Assembly (NCBI RefSeq): GCF_041260155.1
Contig: NW_027248277.1
Span: 27,044,322-27,108,321, forward strand
Source: Ptychodera flava
Lineage: Eukaryota; Hemichordata; Enteropneusta; Ptychoderidae
Direction: 5' to 3'
DNA: 64,000 bases
Shown here in pieces: positions 26,032 to 37,715 of the stretch. The position numbers and the translations under genes were made by a program. Within the stretch, counting starts at the first letter, position 1. Every line of letters starts with the position of its first letter. The notes beneath the pieces are model-generated. The model saw only the letters and a program-made list of their open reading frames with translations, had not been told where the DNA came from and did no database searches.

Positions 26032-27958
26032 ACACACGCGATTGTGCAGAACCTTAGTCCAAGCTTGACGGTACTCTAAGCTTGGGTGAAGGTTGCCAGT
26101 GCTCTTCGGCCAAGCTTGTCGTCGATAAAGATTAATCCAATCTTGTTTGCAAATCTTGAAATAAGATTGTGTCCAAAGCTTGGAACAGGGTTATTACCAA
26201 ATCTTAAATCAAGCCTAGCTGGGATTAAGCTTCAGTGAAGCTTGGCATTTAACCTTCACCTAAGGACAAACAACGGAGCTGTTACGTACGCCGGAAAACG
26301 CAGATACGCAGTTTGGTCGATATCGTATTGTGTCCAAAATGCAAACGCATTATGTATAATAACCCCTTTATCATACATGCATACTTGGTTTTGATAATTT
26401 CCCTGGCGGCATTTCGATACTCGATACGAAATCGACAGAAATAGGCCCTTCTTTATTCATTATTCGCGCCGTACTCATATAGAAAGTTGGTTGCGAAGGA
26501 GTGATGGCAACCGTTTCACTTGTTGATATTATTCCGCTTTTGGGCCATTCCACTTCACTGGGTGGTTGTAGTAAAATTTCAAATTAAACGATTTAATTAT
26601 TAAGATGTCAATCCGGGTTTCCATAATTTGAAGGATGTTAATATTTATATGAAATACCGAATTAAATGTGAAACATAGGCTGGAGTGTGTAAAGTGAGTA
26701 ATTTTTCAGCTCTGAAAAATACTCAAAGCCCTTCATGAAAGTTACGAGGCCCACCAAAATCCGGTCAAAATCGACCTCGCGCAGCTCCCGGAGGAAAACC
26801 TACAGATATCTGTACGGCCTCGCCTGAAGTTGTACGAATGCAACGTGGATGTACATTTAATAGTATAGTTGTGCCAGTCAGTTCATCTTCAAGAATTATC
26901 AATGTCCTTCCTATAACGTCCAATATGCCGAATTTATCATCTTAGAAAGGAATTTGTGAGCGGATTAGGGAATACTTGAAGTGAGTACAGCTTCGTAACT
27001 TGTAACTGATTACTGTGTACATTTTGTTGCAATATACGAATAAACCATTTCAAAGGTATTTACATCGTCTGATCGTATATTTTTGTCACTGGCTTGCCTA
27101 AATATGACTAAACTTGTTTAAACGACCTGCATTAAAATTCGTTTTTCGTGGGAGTATCTTTACTACGTAATATGATTTGTGTCAAAAACTTACAAGGAAC
27201 AGGATCACGAACTTTCTGAGTCACTACAAATCGTAAAGTGTGGTGTGTGCATCTCTTCGCTGTCGTGTATTTTCAGAAGTGTAGTCGGATTTTTGTGGCT
27301 CATTTTGGCTATACTCGATATAATTCAGTACATCAGTATTAAACCTTGTCAACAAGAAACTTGCCATATAGCGGTTAATTCATAAAAGTCGTGATGCAGT
27401 CGATCAAGCCGCACTCTTCAGCTGTGCAGACGACATGAGTACCGGGCGTACTGGACAGTGATGACAAGAGGTGTTCCTGTCGCGATGTCAGTCTCAACGC
27501 AAACATATTTCAACGCGTTCGTGGTTATTTTATCCAAAGCCCGCCTACTGGTCTATATTTTTACTTAAATGTGGATCATAACTTTCAAACCAATAATTTG
27601 GCAAGACTTTGCAGCAAAATCGGCTCCCTAAACTGAGCAAAAAATAACCCTTAGGTCAAATGCTGGGTCAAGGGACCCAAAAGCTACAGTAGAAACGAGG
27701 ATGATAAAAAGCTATCCGTAAAGTTCGGCCCAAGCTTTACTGCCAAGCTTGGAACAAGATTTGGAAGTTTAAGCTTTTATAAAGGTTAGTTTGCCCTAAG
27801 CTTCAACAAAGGTGTGCAAGGATAAGCTTCAGCTAATCTTGGGCGTCCCAGTCTTAATTTAAGGTTGGCACGCAAAACATTGTTCTAAGCTTCGGCGCCA
27901 AGCTTCATATAAGCTTTGACTAAGCTTGGACTAAGGTATTGCACAATCGCGTTTGTAG
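26030..27958. mobile_element. 1.9-kb non-autonomous DNA transposon with AAGCTT subterminal repeats
   Basis: The left end CTACACACGCGATTGTGCA and the reverse complement of the right end (CTACAAACGCGATTGTGCA) are inverted repeats that continue through CCTTAGTCCAAGCTT. Within about 200 bp of each end there are many CCAAGCTT/AAGCTTGG/AAGCTTCA copies (left 26060-26260, right 27725-27935), like subterminal transposase sites. The composite with the hairpin to its left is flanked by GGGTAGAAGT on both sides. Short open frames inside (e.g. 26371-26553 minus, 27179-27385 plus) match no family I know. No transposase was found. Confidence 0.7.
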
Positions 27959-28680
27959 GGTAGAAGTGACTCCAAGGCATATACATAGTGATTTAAAAGT
28001 TACTGTTCTTGGTGTGACATAGACACTCTCTCTATTTTGTCTGTAGGCCCATTTCTGTTGCGAAGAGAAAAGTGCATTCGTTTTCCGAAAATTCTCATCA
28101 AATTTTAGAGATATGATACGCCTAATGATAAATCTTCAAGTTTGTTTTCATAATCGAACATTGAGTCATGTAACGATTACTTTTCATATATTCATCTTCA
28201 TTTTTGTCCTAGGAAACAAGCTTATGGCAAGATAAAATTATAATGCTAGAATCGAACACGGTCCGTCTACTTGTGGAGGGACCGTGAATCGAATGACCGG
28301 CCAGCTGGGTATTGGATTCCAAAGCCCTGGATTGAAGGTCACAACAACGATGACGTCAAAGGTCATAATTTGAGCCTGCGCTGTTTGAACGTTATTTGTG
28401 TTTACACGGAAGCGTTCACACAGCTGATACAAGGTCATTTTGTGGGTCGTGTGCTAAGAAATTGTATTGCTTTTGGAGAAGTGTGCGTTGACAGGTAGCC
28501 CCAGTTTACTGAGGTTGCTGGTATGTACATCATTTGAACCTTTCCTAGCATTACAACGGCGGCGTTGGATGCGGCCTCGTCGCCCCGTCCGCGTCCCGTG
28601 AGCTTTCTCGATTGCCGAGTGATTGCATCACGAACGCTTTGCTCACCCAGTGCTTCCTAGTGCTGCCATGCTGTATAAGA

Positions 28681-28778
28681 AGGTCCCAGGTGCATGGAAT
28701 TGCTAGTGTAGTATACGCAGAGAGAAGGGCCTCTTCTCTCTATATATACTATACTGGCAATTCCATGCATCTGTGGGG
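28681..28778. repeat. Hairpin (GCATGGAATTGC arms), unit A
   Basis: TGCATGGAATTGC and GCAATTCCATGCA enclose AGTATA/TATACT and GAGAGAAG/CTTCTCTC inner arms. A counterpart lies at about 36252-36352. Confidence 0.75.
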
Positions 28779-28807
28779 AAGCACATATGCTTGCTAGTAT
28801 AATAAGG

Positions 28808-28890
28808 CTAGCCCTGCGTACAGGTCTGTGTGTTCCCGGATTGAGAAGCCGTATCACGCCGGGAACACACAGACCTGTACGCAGAGCTAG
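28808..28890. mobile_element. Foldback hairpin, CTAGCCCTGCGTAC ends, unit A
   Basis: The arm CTAGCCCTGCGTACAGGTCT with TGTGTGTTCCCGG is repeated inverted, separated by about 20 bp. It is related in its ends to 25927-26031. In unit B (36384-36467) the arms pair further inward (CCCGGCGTGA/TCACGCCGGG). Confidence 0.75.
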
Positions 28891-29344
28891 TATAAGGCTT
28901 ACAATGAGCTTAGCGCCTGTAGATTAAATAATCGTATACCGTTATGCGGTAGTCAAGGTAAACGGTACCCCCCACCCCAGGGCGAAGTGGGGGGATTTGG
29001 AAATTAGTCATGAATTTTGCCAAATGCCCCACTCCCCAGGGAAAGACAATCTGAAAAATTCCCCCCTAAGACAAATAAATCCCCCACCCCAATGAGTTGG
29101 GCATTCATAAATTCTCCACTTGTCCATGAAAGTGACTAGGGGGATCAATATGAGGCAATGTGCCCCACCCCCTCAGGCGTAGTTTTATGACAAACACGGC
29201 CTAATCCCCGATATTTGCCCCCTATCGATATCAACCACAGGAATTACATTGACTGCTGTATTACCATGCATATAGGTGATTGAGTCTCTGTGTGTGTGTG
29301 TGTGTGTGAAATGGTTCTGTAAATTCATGAAAAGCTACCGGCTG

Positions 29345-29428
29345 GTTAGCCCTGTGTGCTGTGTGCTACCAACGAGGCGTTGTGGTGGAACGCTGTACAA
29401 CGCCTGTATATATATATGCAGGGCTACC
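29345..29428. repeat. Imperfect hairpin with TAGCCCTG ends, unit A
   Basis: GTTAGCCCTG and CAGGGCTAC form the outer arms; AGGCGTTGT and ACAACGCCT form the inner arms. The counterpart in unit B is at about 36916-36990. Confidence 0.6.
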
Positions 29429-29518
29429 AACAGGTAGCCTGGGACCTCTCCTGCAGTCCAGGGTACCCTGTACTGCCCCTGGTACTAGATTTATTCTTCG
29501 GAACAGCGTAACAACACC

Positions 29519-29765
29519 ATGACATCACAATTTCAAGACTCTCGCTTACCATATTTCACTTTCAACATTACACATTTAATAATCTTTATCGTAAATAATT
29601 TTTTCAATGAGACTGACAATTTAAGATACCAATTCTGTACATTAACAGGTAAATATGCAGGTGAAGACATAGACAACAATGTTTTATGCAATGTTTTGTT
29701 TTGTTCTTGCTATACCGCACTTTCCGAAGTATGTTGTTATGCAATAAAGTATTATTATTATTAAC
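29519..29765 (+). mobile_element. Possible LINE-type 3' end with (ATT)n tail, unit A
   Basis: The stretch ends TATGCAATAAAGTATTATTATT, an AATAAA followed by a short trinucleotide tail as in CR1/L2-like LINEs. No RT is encoded. The copy in unit B is at 37083-37335. Confidence 0.35.
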
Positions 29766-29888
29766 AATGGTCAAAGTGTCTTGATACTGATAGCTACGTC
29801 AAGCAGGTAAATTTTTTTGTGAAATTTACCTCATTGAATAAGCAACTACTTCACGTAAAAAAAGCATGCAGCTAAATCAAAATGTTTT

Positions 29889-29980
29889 AAACCCTTTCAC
29901 CCCCAGTTCCCTGTATACAGGTCCAACTTTACCATAGAAAACAATGGATTTGGGACAAACCATGGTGGTGAAAGGGTTAA
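29889..29980. mobile_element. Small inverted-repeat element (AACCCTTTCACC ends), unit A
   Basis: TTTAAACCCTTTCACC at the left and GGTGGTGAAAGGGTTAAA at the right form inverted termini about 90 bp apart. The copy in unit B is at 37459-37551. Confidence 0.6.
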
Positions 29981-30172
29981 AGCATATCATAAGGGCCAAA
30001 AACTTATTGAAAATATCATTTGTTTTATCTGCTTTATTTCAGGAAAGAGCCGCAATACAACAGTGCTTGGGGTGTTTAATATTCAGGAAGACTGATGATG
30101 TGTACTCAGAATGAATATGACCTTTGACCTCTTCCTGTGCGGTTGATCTCATTGGTGCGTCGCAATTGTGAA

Positions 30173-30469
30173 ATGGTTGCTAATTGGTTCATTGCCTTGC
30201 TGTCATGGGAACGATTCCTGGGGTTTGCCTTGCTAGGGTGTTTCTGCTGCGCGGGTGACACTGCCATGCAGTTGCCATGGATATCAAGGAATATGGCGCT
30301 GAGTGCGATCGCGGACAATGGCATACATGCCGTGATTGGACTGTGGTGTTGGTCATTGGTGAGTGGACTGCAGAGAATTGATGACGTACTTCAAGCCATA
30401 TTGTGTGGTGTCCTGTCAAGTGCTGTGGACTTGGATCACTTCATTGCTGCAAAGTCATTCAATTTGAAA
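30173..30469 (+). pseudogene. TMEM267: Duplicated first coding exon of TMEM267 (unit A)
   Basis: This exon is 297 nt with an intact frame from MVANW to FNLK, nearly identical to 37716-38012. It is followed not by the normal donor but by GTATTCC at the duplication junction. No second exon lies in this unit. It could serve as an alternative first exon spliced over about 10.7 kb to 41218 if the GTATT donor works; otherwise it is a dead exon. Reading through adds a short tail ending at 30532. Confidence 0.85.
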
Positions 30470-31919
30470 GTATTCCATTTCCATGCAAGAAAAACTTCCA
30501 GAGCCGCGATGAATTTATTCTCAGCTCCATAAAAAACAAAGCAAGATACAAAAAAATCTGAGACTCTTTTTGGAAGAGCTTCGTGACAGCTTGCATTCCA
30601 GCAAGTTTGAGTCAGATATTTTGAAGAATTGAGACAAAAAAGGGAAAACCGATTTTTAAAAGGTTATGCATATTACGTGTCACGTGATAGTTGTGTAAAG
30701 AATGGTGACACTGCTGTCACCAAAGTGTCATCCTGTATCTAGGCTTTCAGACGATGTATAATTTACAGGGGTTCCGAGCTTGTTAACGACTAGAGAATTG
30801 TTAGATTTGAAAAGGTCAATTTTTTGTCATGGAACTTTAAGTTAGGTGACATAATAACATTTTGTATATTCACTATATCATAATGGGCATTATATTGTGA
30901 TGTCAATTCTTTACATTGTTAGGTAAATTTATTATATTACTATGTGCATTTTTTATGTGATGTGAATTCATTATATTGTTATGTTAATCTCTTATATTGT
31001 GATGTAAATTGCTTATTTGATGTGAAATTATTATATTGTGATGTGAATTCTTCTATTGTCACGTGCATTCCATATATAGTGATGGCCATTGCTTATATTA
31101 TGATGGACGTGATCCTATGTGAAAGCGCATTTGCTCTTTGAAATTATAAAGGAACTTCAATGTGACATGATTTCGATCTCACGAGAGAGCGGCAAGTCCC
31201 GACCCGGGATTAAAGTGAATGTAAGCCAAGTTCCGAAGTCGTGCACTCTGGTAAAACGATAGTATAGTGACGGTTTAACCGTGTACTTGAAAGGATGGTC
31301 AATAATGGAAAATTTCAAAAACGAATACGCCCACGTTTTCTTTGCATAAACATGTTTACGTGATTATTTTGAGCTGGAAACAAAGGATCACAGGTTGTCG
31401 GAGTGTCGTTGGAGTGCCCTACAGTAGCATCATCTGGCTCCCTGATTAACCACTTATGGGGGGGGGGGGTCATTTTAAAGCTTGTGATTTAAGAAGTACT
31501 TTAACATCATAGTTTTAGGAATATCGAATATTTCATTTCCCCCAAAGAGTTAACACTGGGATGCCGCTCATTTTGATTAATTTTTCAAATATCGAATCGG
31601 ACTTAGGTAATTTGTCTCTCTAGTACCAGATTCTGCGCGATGACCCTGATTTTTATTAGTGATTTGGTAAGAGAACGGTTAAAAGTTTCGCTGGGGAAAT
31701 TTGAGCAAACTGTGTAAGTCTTTCACTTTTCGGGGCACATACTACCATATATAATGTAGAGAGTGCACACGTTGTGTGGCATACAAAAACTGCTACATGT
31801 AGGACGCGACGCGTATATTGAACATAATTTAAAATTCGATTGCCGTTCTGATAGTATTTATTACTATACAATTGCGGCTTGCTAATGTTTAACGTACAGA
31901 GGTACCTTTAATATAGACT

Positions 31920-32011
31920 GAAAGATTCGTCGCTCAAGGACTCTCCCTACGCTACCCTCCATAAGAGGGGGCCGGGGAAAGTAGAGAGCGCCCTCGAGTG
32001 ACTTATCTTCC
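31920..32011. mobile_element. Short hairpin MITE, family 3, copy in unit B
   Basis: This is the duplicate of 22306-22397, carried by the segmental duplication. Confidence 0.65.
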
Positions 32012-32118
32012 AATCCAAGGTACAGTGATGATAAACCTGAAATCTTCCCAACTCTGAAATACGTCCGAGCAATGGGCTCATAACAGTGCGTTAACGATTT
32101 CCCGACATAGATGATTAT

Positions 32119-32156
32119 GACGTGACGTCATCGCCTGAACGACAGTGATGACGTCA
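32119..32156. promoter_or_regulatory. Paired CRE sites, unit B
   Basis: TGACGTCA occurs at 32123-32130 and 32149-32156, 26 bp apart. CREB/ATF proteins bind this sequence; use as a promoter here is inference. The nearest gene start known is TMEM267 5.5 kb downstream. Confidence 0.45.
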
Positions 32157-33239
32157 CGGGACCTTCGAGTAAGCCGGTGCTAGACAGTGATCAAACGTCA
32201 CGGCCATTCAAGTCAAGAAAAATCAATACTATTTTCGAAAGGAAGATTCACTAAGATTTTTAGACTAGCTAAGGTTGGAAACGAAAATTGGAGTGACCGT
32301 ATTTTATATAGAGGGACTGTGGTATTCCACAATTTGTATTTTTGTCCATATTTTCCGCTGGGCCAATCAACCCAAATGCCGGCCGTGTAATTTCATGATT
32401 GGATGCGCTGGTAGGTCGCTCCATAAATAATATAATAGGTCGTTATCATAAAAAATATACGACAAGCACTTATAATGTTTAATTTCTTCGTATGTGCCCT
32501 GTAATTCTGCTTTCAGTAAGTAAAGCTGACACTAAGTTGTTGGTTATGCACCACTTTAAATCTGTATCGCCAAACAGCCATGGAGACAACTCGGACTCCA
32601 ATGTGAACTCTACTTAACGATCGTCTCAGCTCTGTGCTACTCTTTGTGATAAAAGTACTACACAACAATAGTATCGTGTTTTTTTTAATCTATACATTGT
32701 TATTCCTACTTTAATAACATAAAGTACCGGGAGAATGTAAAAGGTGTCCAAAACTAATCTAAAGCTTGTCAAAACGTGTCGTTGTTCTTAAATTCAGAGC
32801 TTTTTTATACACGTTTTTGACTAATTGATAATTAAAAAAATACATCACTATACATTCTTACGGTTGGCTTATGGAATGTAGCGTCTTTAAACATCCAGGG
32901 TTAAATTGAATTCAATAGCGTACAATACATAGCAATCGCAAGTAAATATAAGGGATTTCTTAGCCTTGACCATTCGAGAGACGCTAGATATCAAATGGAT
33001 ATCACACGGCACATCAAACGCAGGAAGGGCGTGGCACTGTTTACAATATCACGCTAAATGTCATTGAAGTTAAAAACACTCATTCACGTTTTACTGTGTT
33101 TCTTGGCTTTGAAATGAATAAAATTATTGACTATAACTTGAGACGAGAATATTCAAGTCCGATTTACACCGGTTTTTGTTTCTCTACACAACCTAAAACA
33201 TCACTTGCACCATTAACTAATGCGTTGACCTTTTCGCTC

Positions 33240-33572
33240 TTGATAAGGCCAAAGTAAATAAATTCTTTGTTTTGCGTTCACTCTAAATGGGAAAAGGTAC
33301 TCGTCTAAGCGGCTGAAAAACACACACAAGAAAATTAACACAGTGTAATTTGATTGCAGCAAATAATAAATTGTAACAAAATTTTCGTTCTGACAAGCTA
33401 AGCGGTCAGGTCCTAAAATTTCCTATTCAAATACACTGTGTGTGTTTTTCATGAAAACCTTAAAAACCTAGGCGGGTGGGGACGCAAAACAAAGAATTTA
33501 ATTACTTTGGCCTAAGTTCAACTCTTTAAGTGGACATCTGCACCTCGCATGTCGAGAGCCTGAACTCCAGCG
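33240..33572. repeat. Foldback structure complete only in unit B
   Basis: GGCCAAAGTAAATAAATTC followed by TTTGTTTTGCGT in the left arm returns inverted as ACGCAAAACAAAGAATTTAA and TACTTTGGCC at about 33480-33513. The inner arms are CACAGTGTAATTTG and CAAATACACTGTG. Unit A keeps only the left arm (23610-23705) and lacks the counterpart of 33339-33572. ATTAA stands at both edges of the extra segment. Confidence 0.7.
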
Positions 33573-34667
33573 TATTAAACAGATCTCTGACTGGGAAGGC
33601 GAGCCAGAGTCGACGACAGCTGCGCATACAGTCTCAGAAGTGTGGAAAAGGGCGTGACGATATCGATCTTTGACCTGATACTACTACCTTGTTTTGTGTG
33701 GTCCCTAATTAAGGAGCATCATCCCGTCTTGGCTAGGTCGCGGCATGGTTTAAAGTTGTTTCGAGGTCCCTGGCCTGAAATAACACAGTGGTTGGCTAGC
33801 GAAAGTGGTTTGAGGAGATGGCCGGAGTGTCATCGGACTTATGGTCGCAGCTACAGGATTTGGCGCGTAGCACAGTCACCGTAGCCACGGTTACTCTACG
33901 TAGCTATGGCATTCTCTGTAACCCGGTATCCGCAAACCAAAACATCCAACCCCAGATATGGCTAGGACACTGAAACGTGCCTTCAAAAGTTGAACTTACC
34001 CAATCAGGTGTCGTAAAAGGCGACTGTATCAAATGTTCGTCGATATGGCCTGCGCTAAGCCTTCCTAATCGGCTGAATCTCCGCTATGTGTGGGCTATTG
34101 ACAAGTTAATATGCGTTTTTAAATTACAGTCTATTACGTAACTCATTGCATTTAAAGCAGCCCTGTTTATTGTCTTGTCTATTGAGCGTCCATAAATAGA
34201 TATCAACTCCTAATCCGCCAATCATATGCCGTTGTCACGAAGATGCCCTACGGCAACAATACATTGCTTCGAAAACATGTCTCAAAAGGACACTCAATAA
34301 TTTGGAATTTTTTGCATTGTAATTTCAATTTATTTGCATAGATATGTTTACTTTGCACTGCATTATTTACATGTATTTTGTCGGTATGTTTTTATTTATT
34401 TATGCTAATTTATTCATGATGATATTTTTATATCTTGTCCTTTCGTTTTATTATATCATGCAGTCTCATTAGATATTTTGAGTATAAGATTTAATTCAAG
34501 CGAGTTTAAGGCTTAGTACATTTGGGTACAGAGTAGGGGAATTCCGGGCAAAGGCGGCTAATGTCTTTTAGCTTCGAGGCGCATAACGTCGTAACTATAC
34601 ATACTTACCGTACTGTACGTTAGCGGTACCGCTTTCAAGGCTGAGGAAATTATAGGTATCCATTTTA

Positions 34668-34840
34668 TCGATTCTGTAGCTGTGGGTCCATAGCTGTGGT
34701 GTTTTCAGACGGGATTCCTGCCTTTTACGGGCTGGTTTTGACTTTTACGATTTTAACCCCGCCACCACAAAGTCAAAACAAGCCCGTAAATGCCGTCTGA
34801 AAACACTACAGCTATTGACCCACAGCTATAGATTCTGTAG
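34668..34840. repeat. Complete hairpin (GTTTTCAGACGG arms), unit B
   Basis: This is the uninterrupted form. It runs from GATTCTGTAGCTGTGGGTC to GACCCACAGCTATAGATTC around the same inner palindrome. It shows the pre-insertion state of 24830-25229. Confidence 0.8.
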
Positions 34841-34920
34841 TGTACTATTTGGAATATTCACACTAGAAATTAAATATATAGGTCCTACATCATCTGACTT
34901 TGATAATTAAGACCACGGGG

Positions 34921-35031
34921 GCCTGTTTTCTAAAATTCTGCTCTGTCACACAGTGCCGACATACATGTATACGCCTAGGTTATACGTCTATGAGGCGCGT
35001 TAGCGCAGCAGAGCGGAATTTTGGAAAACGG
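34921..35031. repeat. Hairpin (TTTTCTAAAATTCTGCTCTG arms), unit B
   Basis: This is the counterpart of 25315-25423; the right arm here reads CAGAGCGGAATTTTGGAAAA. Confidence 0.7.
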
Positions 35032-35409
35032 GCGACTGTGGCTAAAACAATTAGTGTTTCGATCGCCCCCGCAATACACAGTTATTCCATCGTCGTAAAC
35101 TACGCGCCTCTTTACGGCAACAGCTCAGCGCTACCCGTTAATTGCGTAGGTCAGCGGAGCGGAAATTATTGCTCTGGCTCGCGACAATTTCATGGTAAGT
35201 TTTTTTGAAGTCGTGAAAAACTTAGATAAAATTTAAAAGCTGTGAAAAATTAGATAAACCTTCGCCTGAACTTTTGAAAGGCGTAAAAAGTCGGCTGCGC
35301 TTTGGGAAACACGCCAACCGCAACTTTTACTCGGTGGTAACTATCTACAGCGCAAAACTCTTTGTGTGAGACAAGGGTAGAACCAATGTGATTAAAATCA
35401 GATGTAGAA

Positions 35410-35484
35410 TACGGCGACGTCTTTACTTTCGCGGTATTCTCTTGCTGTCGCCTCTCACCGCGAAAGTATACAGACGTCGCCGTA
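35410..35484. repeat. Long hairpin (TACGGCGACGTCTT arms), unit B
   Basis: This is the counterpart of 25811-25885 with one arm substitution. Confidence 0.85.
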
Positions 35485-36383
35485 AGCGTACTCTACACCT
35501 TATTTTAATCAGATTTGGGTAGAACTACTAGAAGTGACTCCAAGGCATACATAGTGATTTTAAAAGTTACTGTTCTTGGTGTGACATAGACACTCTCTCT
35601 ATTTTGTCTGTAGGCCCATTTCTGTTGCGAAGAGAAAAGTGCATTCGTTTTCCGAAAATTCTCATCAAATTTTAGAGATATGATAGGCCTAGCCTAATGA
35701 TAAATCTTCAAGTTTGTATTCATAATCGAACATTGAGTCATGTAACGATTACTTCATAATATTCATCTTCATTTTTGTCCTGGGAAACAAGCTCATGGCA
35801 AGATAAAATTATAATGCTAGAATCGAACACGGTCCGTCTACTTGTGGAGGGACCGTGAATTGAATGACCGGCCAGGTATTGGATTCCAAAGCCCTGGATT
35901 TGAAGGTCACAACAACTTGAGGTCAAAGGTCATAATTTGAGCATGCGCTGTTTGAACGTTATTTGTGTTTACACGGAAGCGTTCACACAGCTGATACAAG
36001 GTCATTTTGTGGGTCGTGTGCTAAGAAATTGTATTGCTTTTGGAGAAGTGTGCGTTGACAGGTAGCCCCAGTTTACTGAGGTTGAAAGATTGCTGGTATG
36101 TACATCATTTGAACCTTTCCTAGCATTACAACGGCGGCGCTGGATGCGGCTTCGTCGCCCGTCCCGTTCAAGGCAAGAGCTCTCTCGATTGCCGAGTGAT
36201 TGCATCACGAACGCTTTGCTCACCCAGTGCTTCCTAGTGCTGCCATGCTGTATAAGAAGGTCCCAGGTGCATGGAATTGCTAGTGTAGTATACGCAGAGA
36301 GAAGGGCCTCTTCTCTCTATATATACTATACTGGCAATTCCATGCATCTGTGGGGAAGCACATATGCTTGCTAGTATAATAAG

Positions 36384-36467
36384 GCTAGCCCTGCGTACAG
36401 GTCTGTGTGTTCCCGGCGTGAGAGGCCGTATCACGCCGGGAACACACAGACCTGTACGCAGAGCTAG
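36384..36467. mobile_element. Foldback hairpin, CTAGCCCTGCGTAC ends, unit B
   Basis: This is the counterpart of 28808-28890 with longer pairing arms. Confidence 0.75.
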
Positions 36468-37458
36468 TATAAGGCTTACAATGAGCTTAGCGCCTGTAGA
36501 TTAAATAATCGTATACCGTTATGCGGTAGTCAAGGTAAACCCCCACCCCCAGGGCAAAGTGGGGGGATTTGGAAATTAGTCATGAATTTTGCTAAATGCC
36601 TCACTCTCCAGGGAAAGACAATCTGAAAAATCCCCACCTTAGACAAATAAACCCCCACCCAATGGGTTGGGCATTCATAAATTCTCCACTTGTCCATGAA
36701 AGTGACTAGGGGGATCAATATGAGGCAATGTGCCCCACCCCCTCAGGCGTAGTTTTATGACAAACACGGCCTAATCCCCGATATTTGCCCCCTATCGATA
36801 TCGCCCAGAGGATTGCACTGACTGCTGTATTACCATGCATGTAGGTGGTTGAGTCTGTGGTGTGTGTGTGTGTGTGAAATGGTTCTGTAAGTTCATGAAA
36901 AGCTACCAGCTGGTTAGCCCTGTGTGCTGTGTGCTACCAACGTGGCGTTGTGGTGGGAAGCCGTACAACGCCTGTATGTATATGCAGGGCTACCAACAGG
37001 TAGCCTGGGACCTCTCCTGCAGTCCAGGGTACCCCATACTGCCCCTGGTACTAGATTTGTTCTTGGGAACAGCGCAACAACACCATGACATCATCAAAAT
37101 TTCAAGACTCTCGCTTACCATATTTCACTTTCAACATTACACATTTAATAATTTTTATCGTAAATAATTTTTCCAATGAGACTGACAATTTAAGATACCA
37201 ATTCTGTACATTAACAGGTAAATATGCAGGTGAAGACATAGACAACAATGTTTTATGCAATGTTTTGTTTTGTTCTTGCTTTACCGCACTTTCCGAAGTG
37301 TGTTGTTATGCAATAAAGTATTATTATTATCAAAATGGTCAAAGTGTCTTGATACTGATAGCTATACGTCAAGCAGGTAAATTTTTTGTGAAATTTACCT
37401 CATTGAATAAGCAACTACTTCACGTAAAAAAAAAAGCATGCAGCTAAATCAAAATGTT

Positions 37459-37551
37459 TTAACCCTTTCACCCCCAGTTCCCTGTATACAGGTCCAACTT
37501 TACCATAGAAAACAAGGGATTTGGGACAAACCATGGTGGTGAAAGGGTTAA
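37459..37551. mobile_element. Small inverted-repeat element (AACCCTTTCACC ends), unit B
   Basis: This is the counterpart of 29889-29980, about 165 bp upstream of the TMEM267 start codon. Confidence 0.6.
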
Positions 37552-37715
37552 AGCATATCATAAGGGCCAAAAACTTATTAAAAATATCATTCGTTTTATC
37601 TGCTTTATTTCAGGAAAGAGCCGCAATACAACAGTGCTTGGGCGTTTAATATTCAGGAGATGACCTTTGACCTCTTCCTGTGCAGCTGATTTCATTGGTG
37701 CATCGCAGCTGTGAA

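Larger units (their letters stand above)
20880..30470. repeat. Tandem segmental duplication, unit A (9.6 kb)
   Basis: From CCAGAAAACTTCCAGAGC at about 20880 the sequence matches 30480 onward line by line with few substitutions. The match ends at the last base of the TMEM267 first-exon copy, at about 30470. Unit-A-only sequence includes 24968-25196 (a MITE) and 25927-27958 (a hairpin plus a 1.9-kb element). The left flank (before 20880) is unique. Confidence 0.92.
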
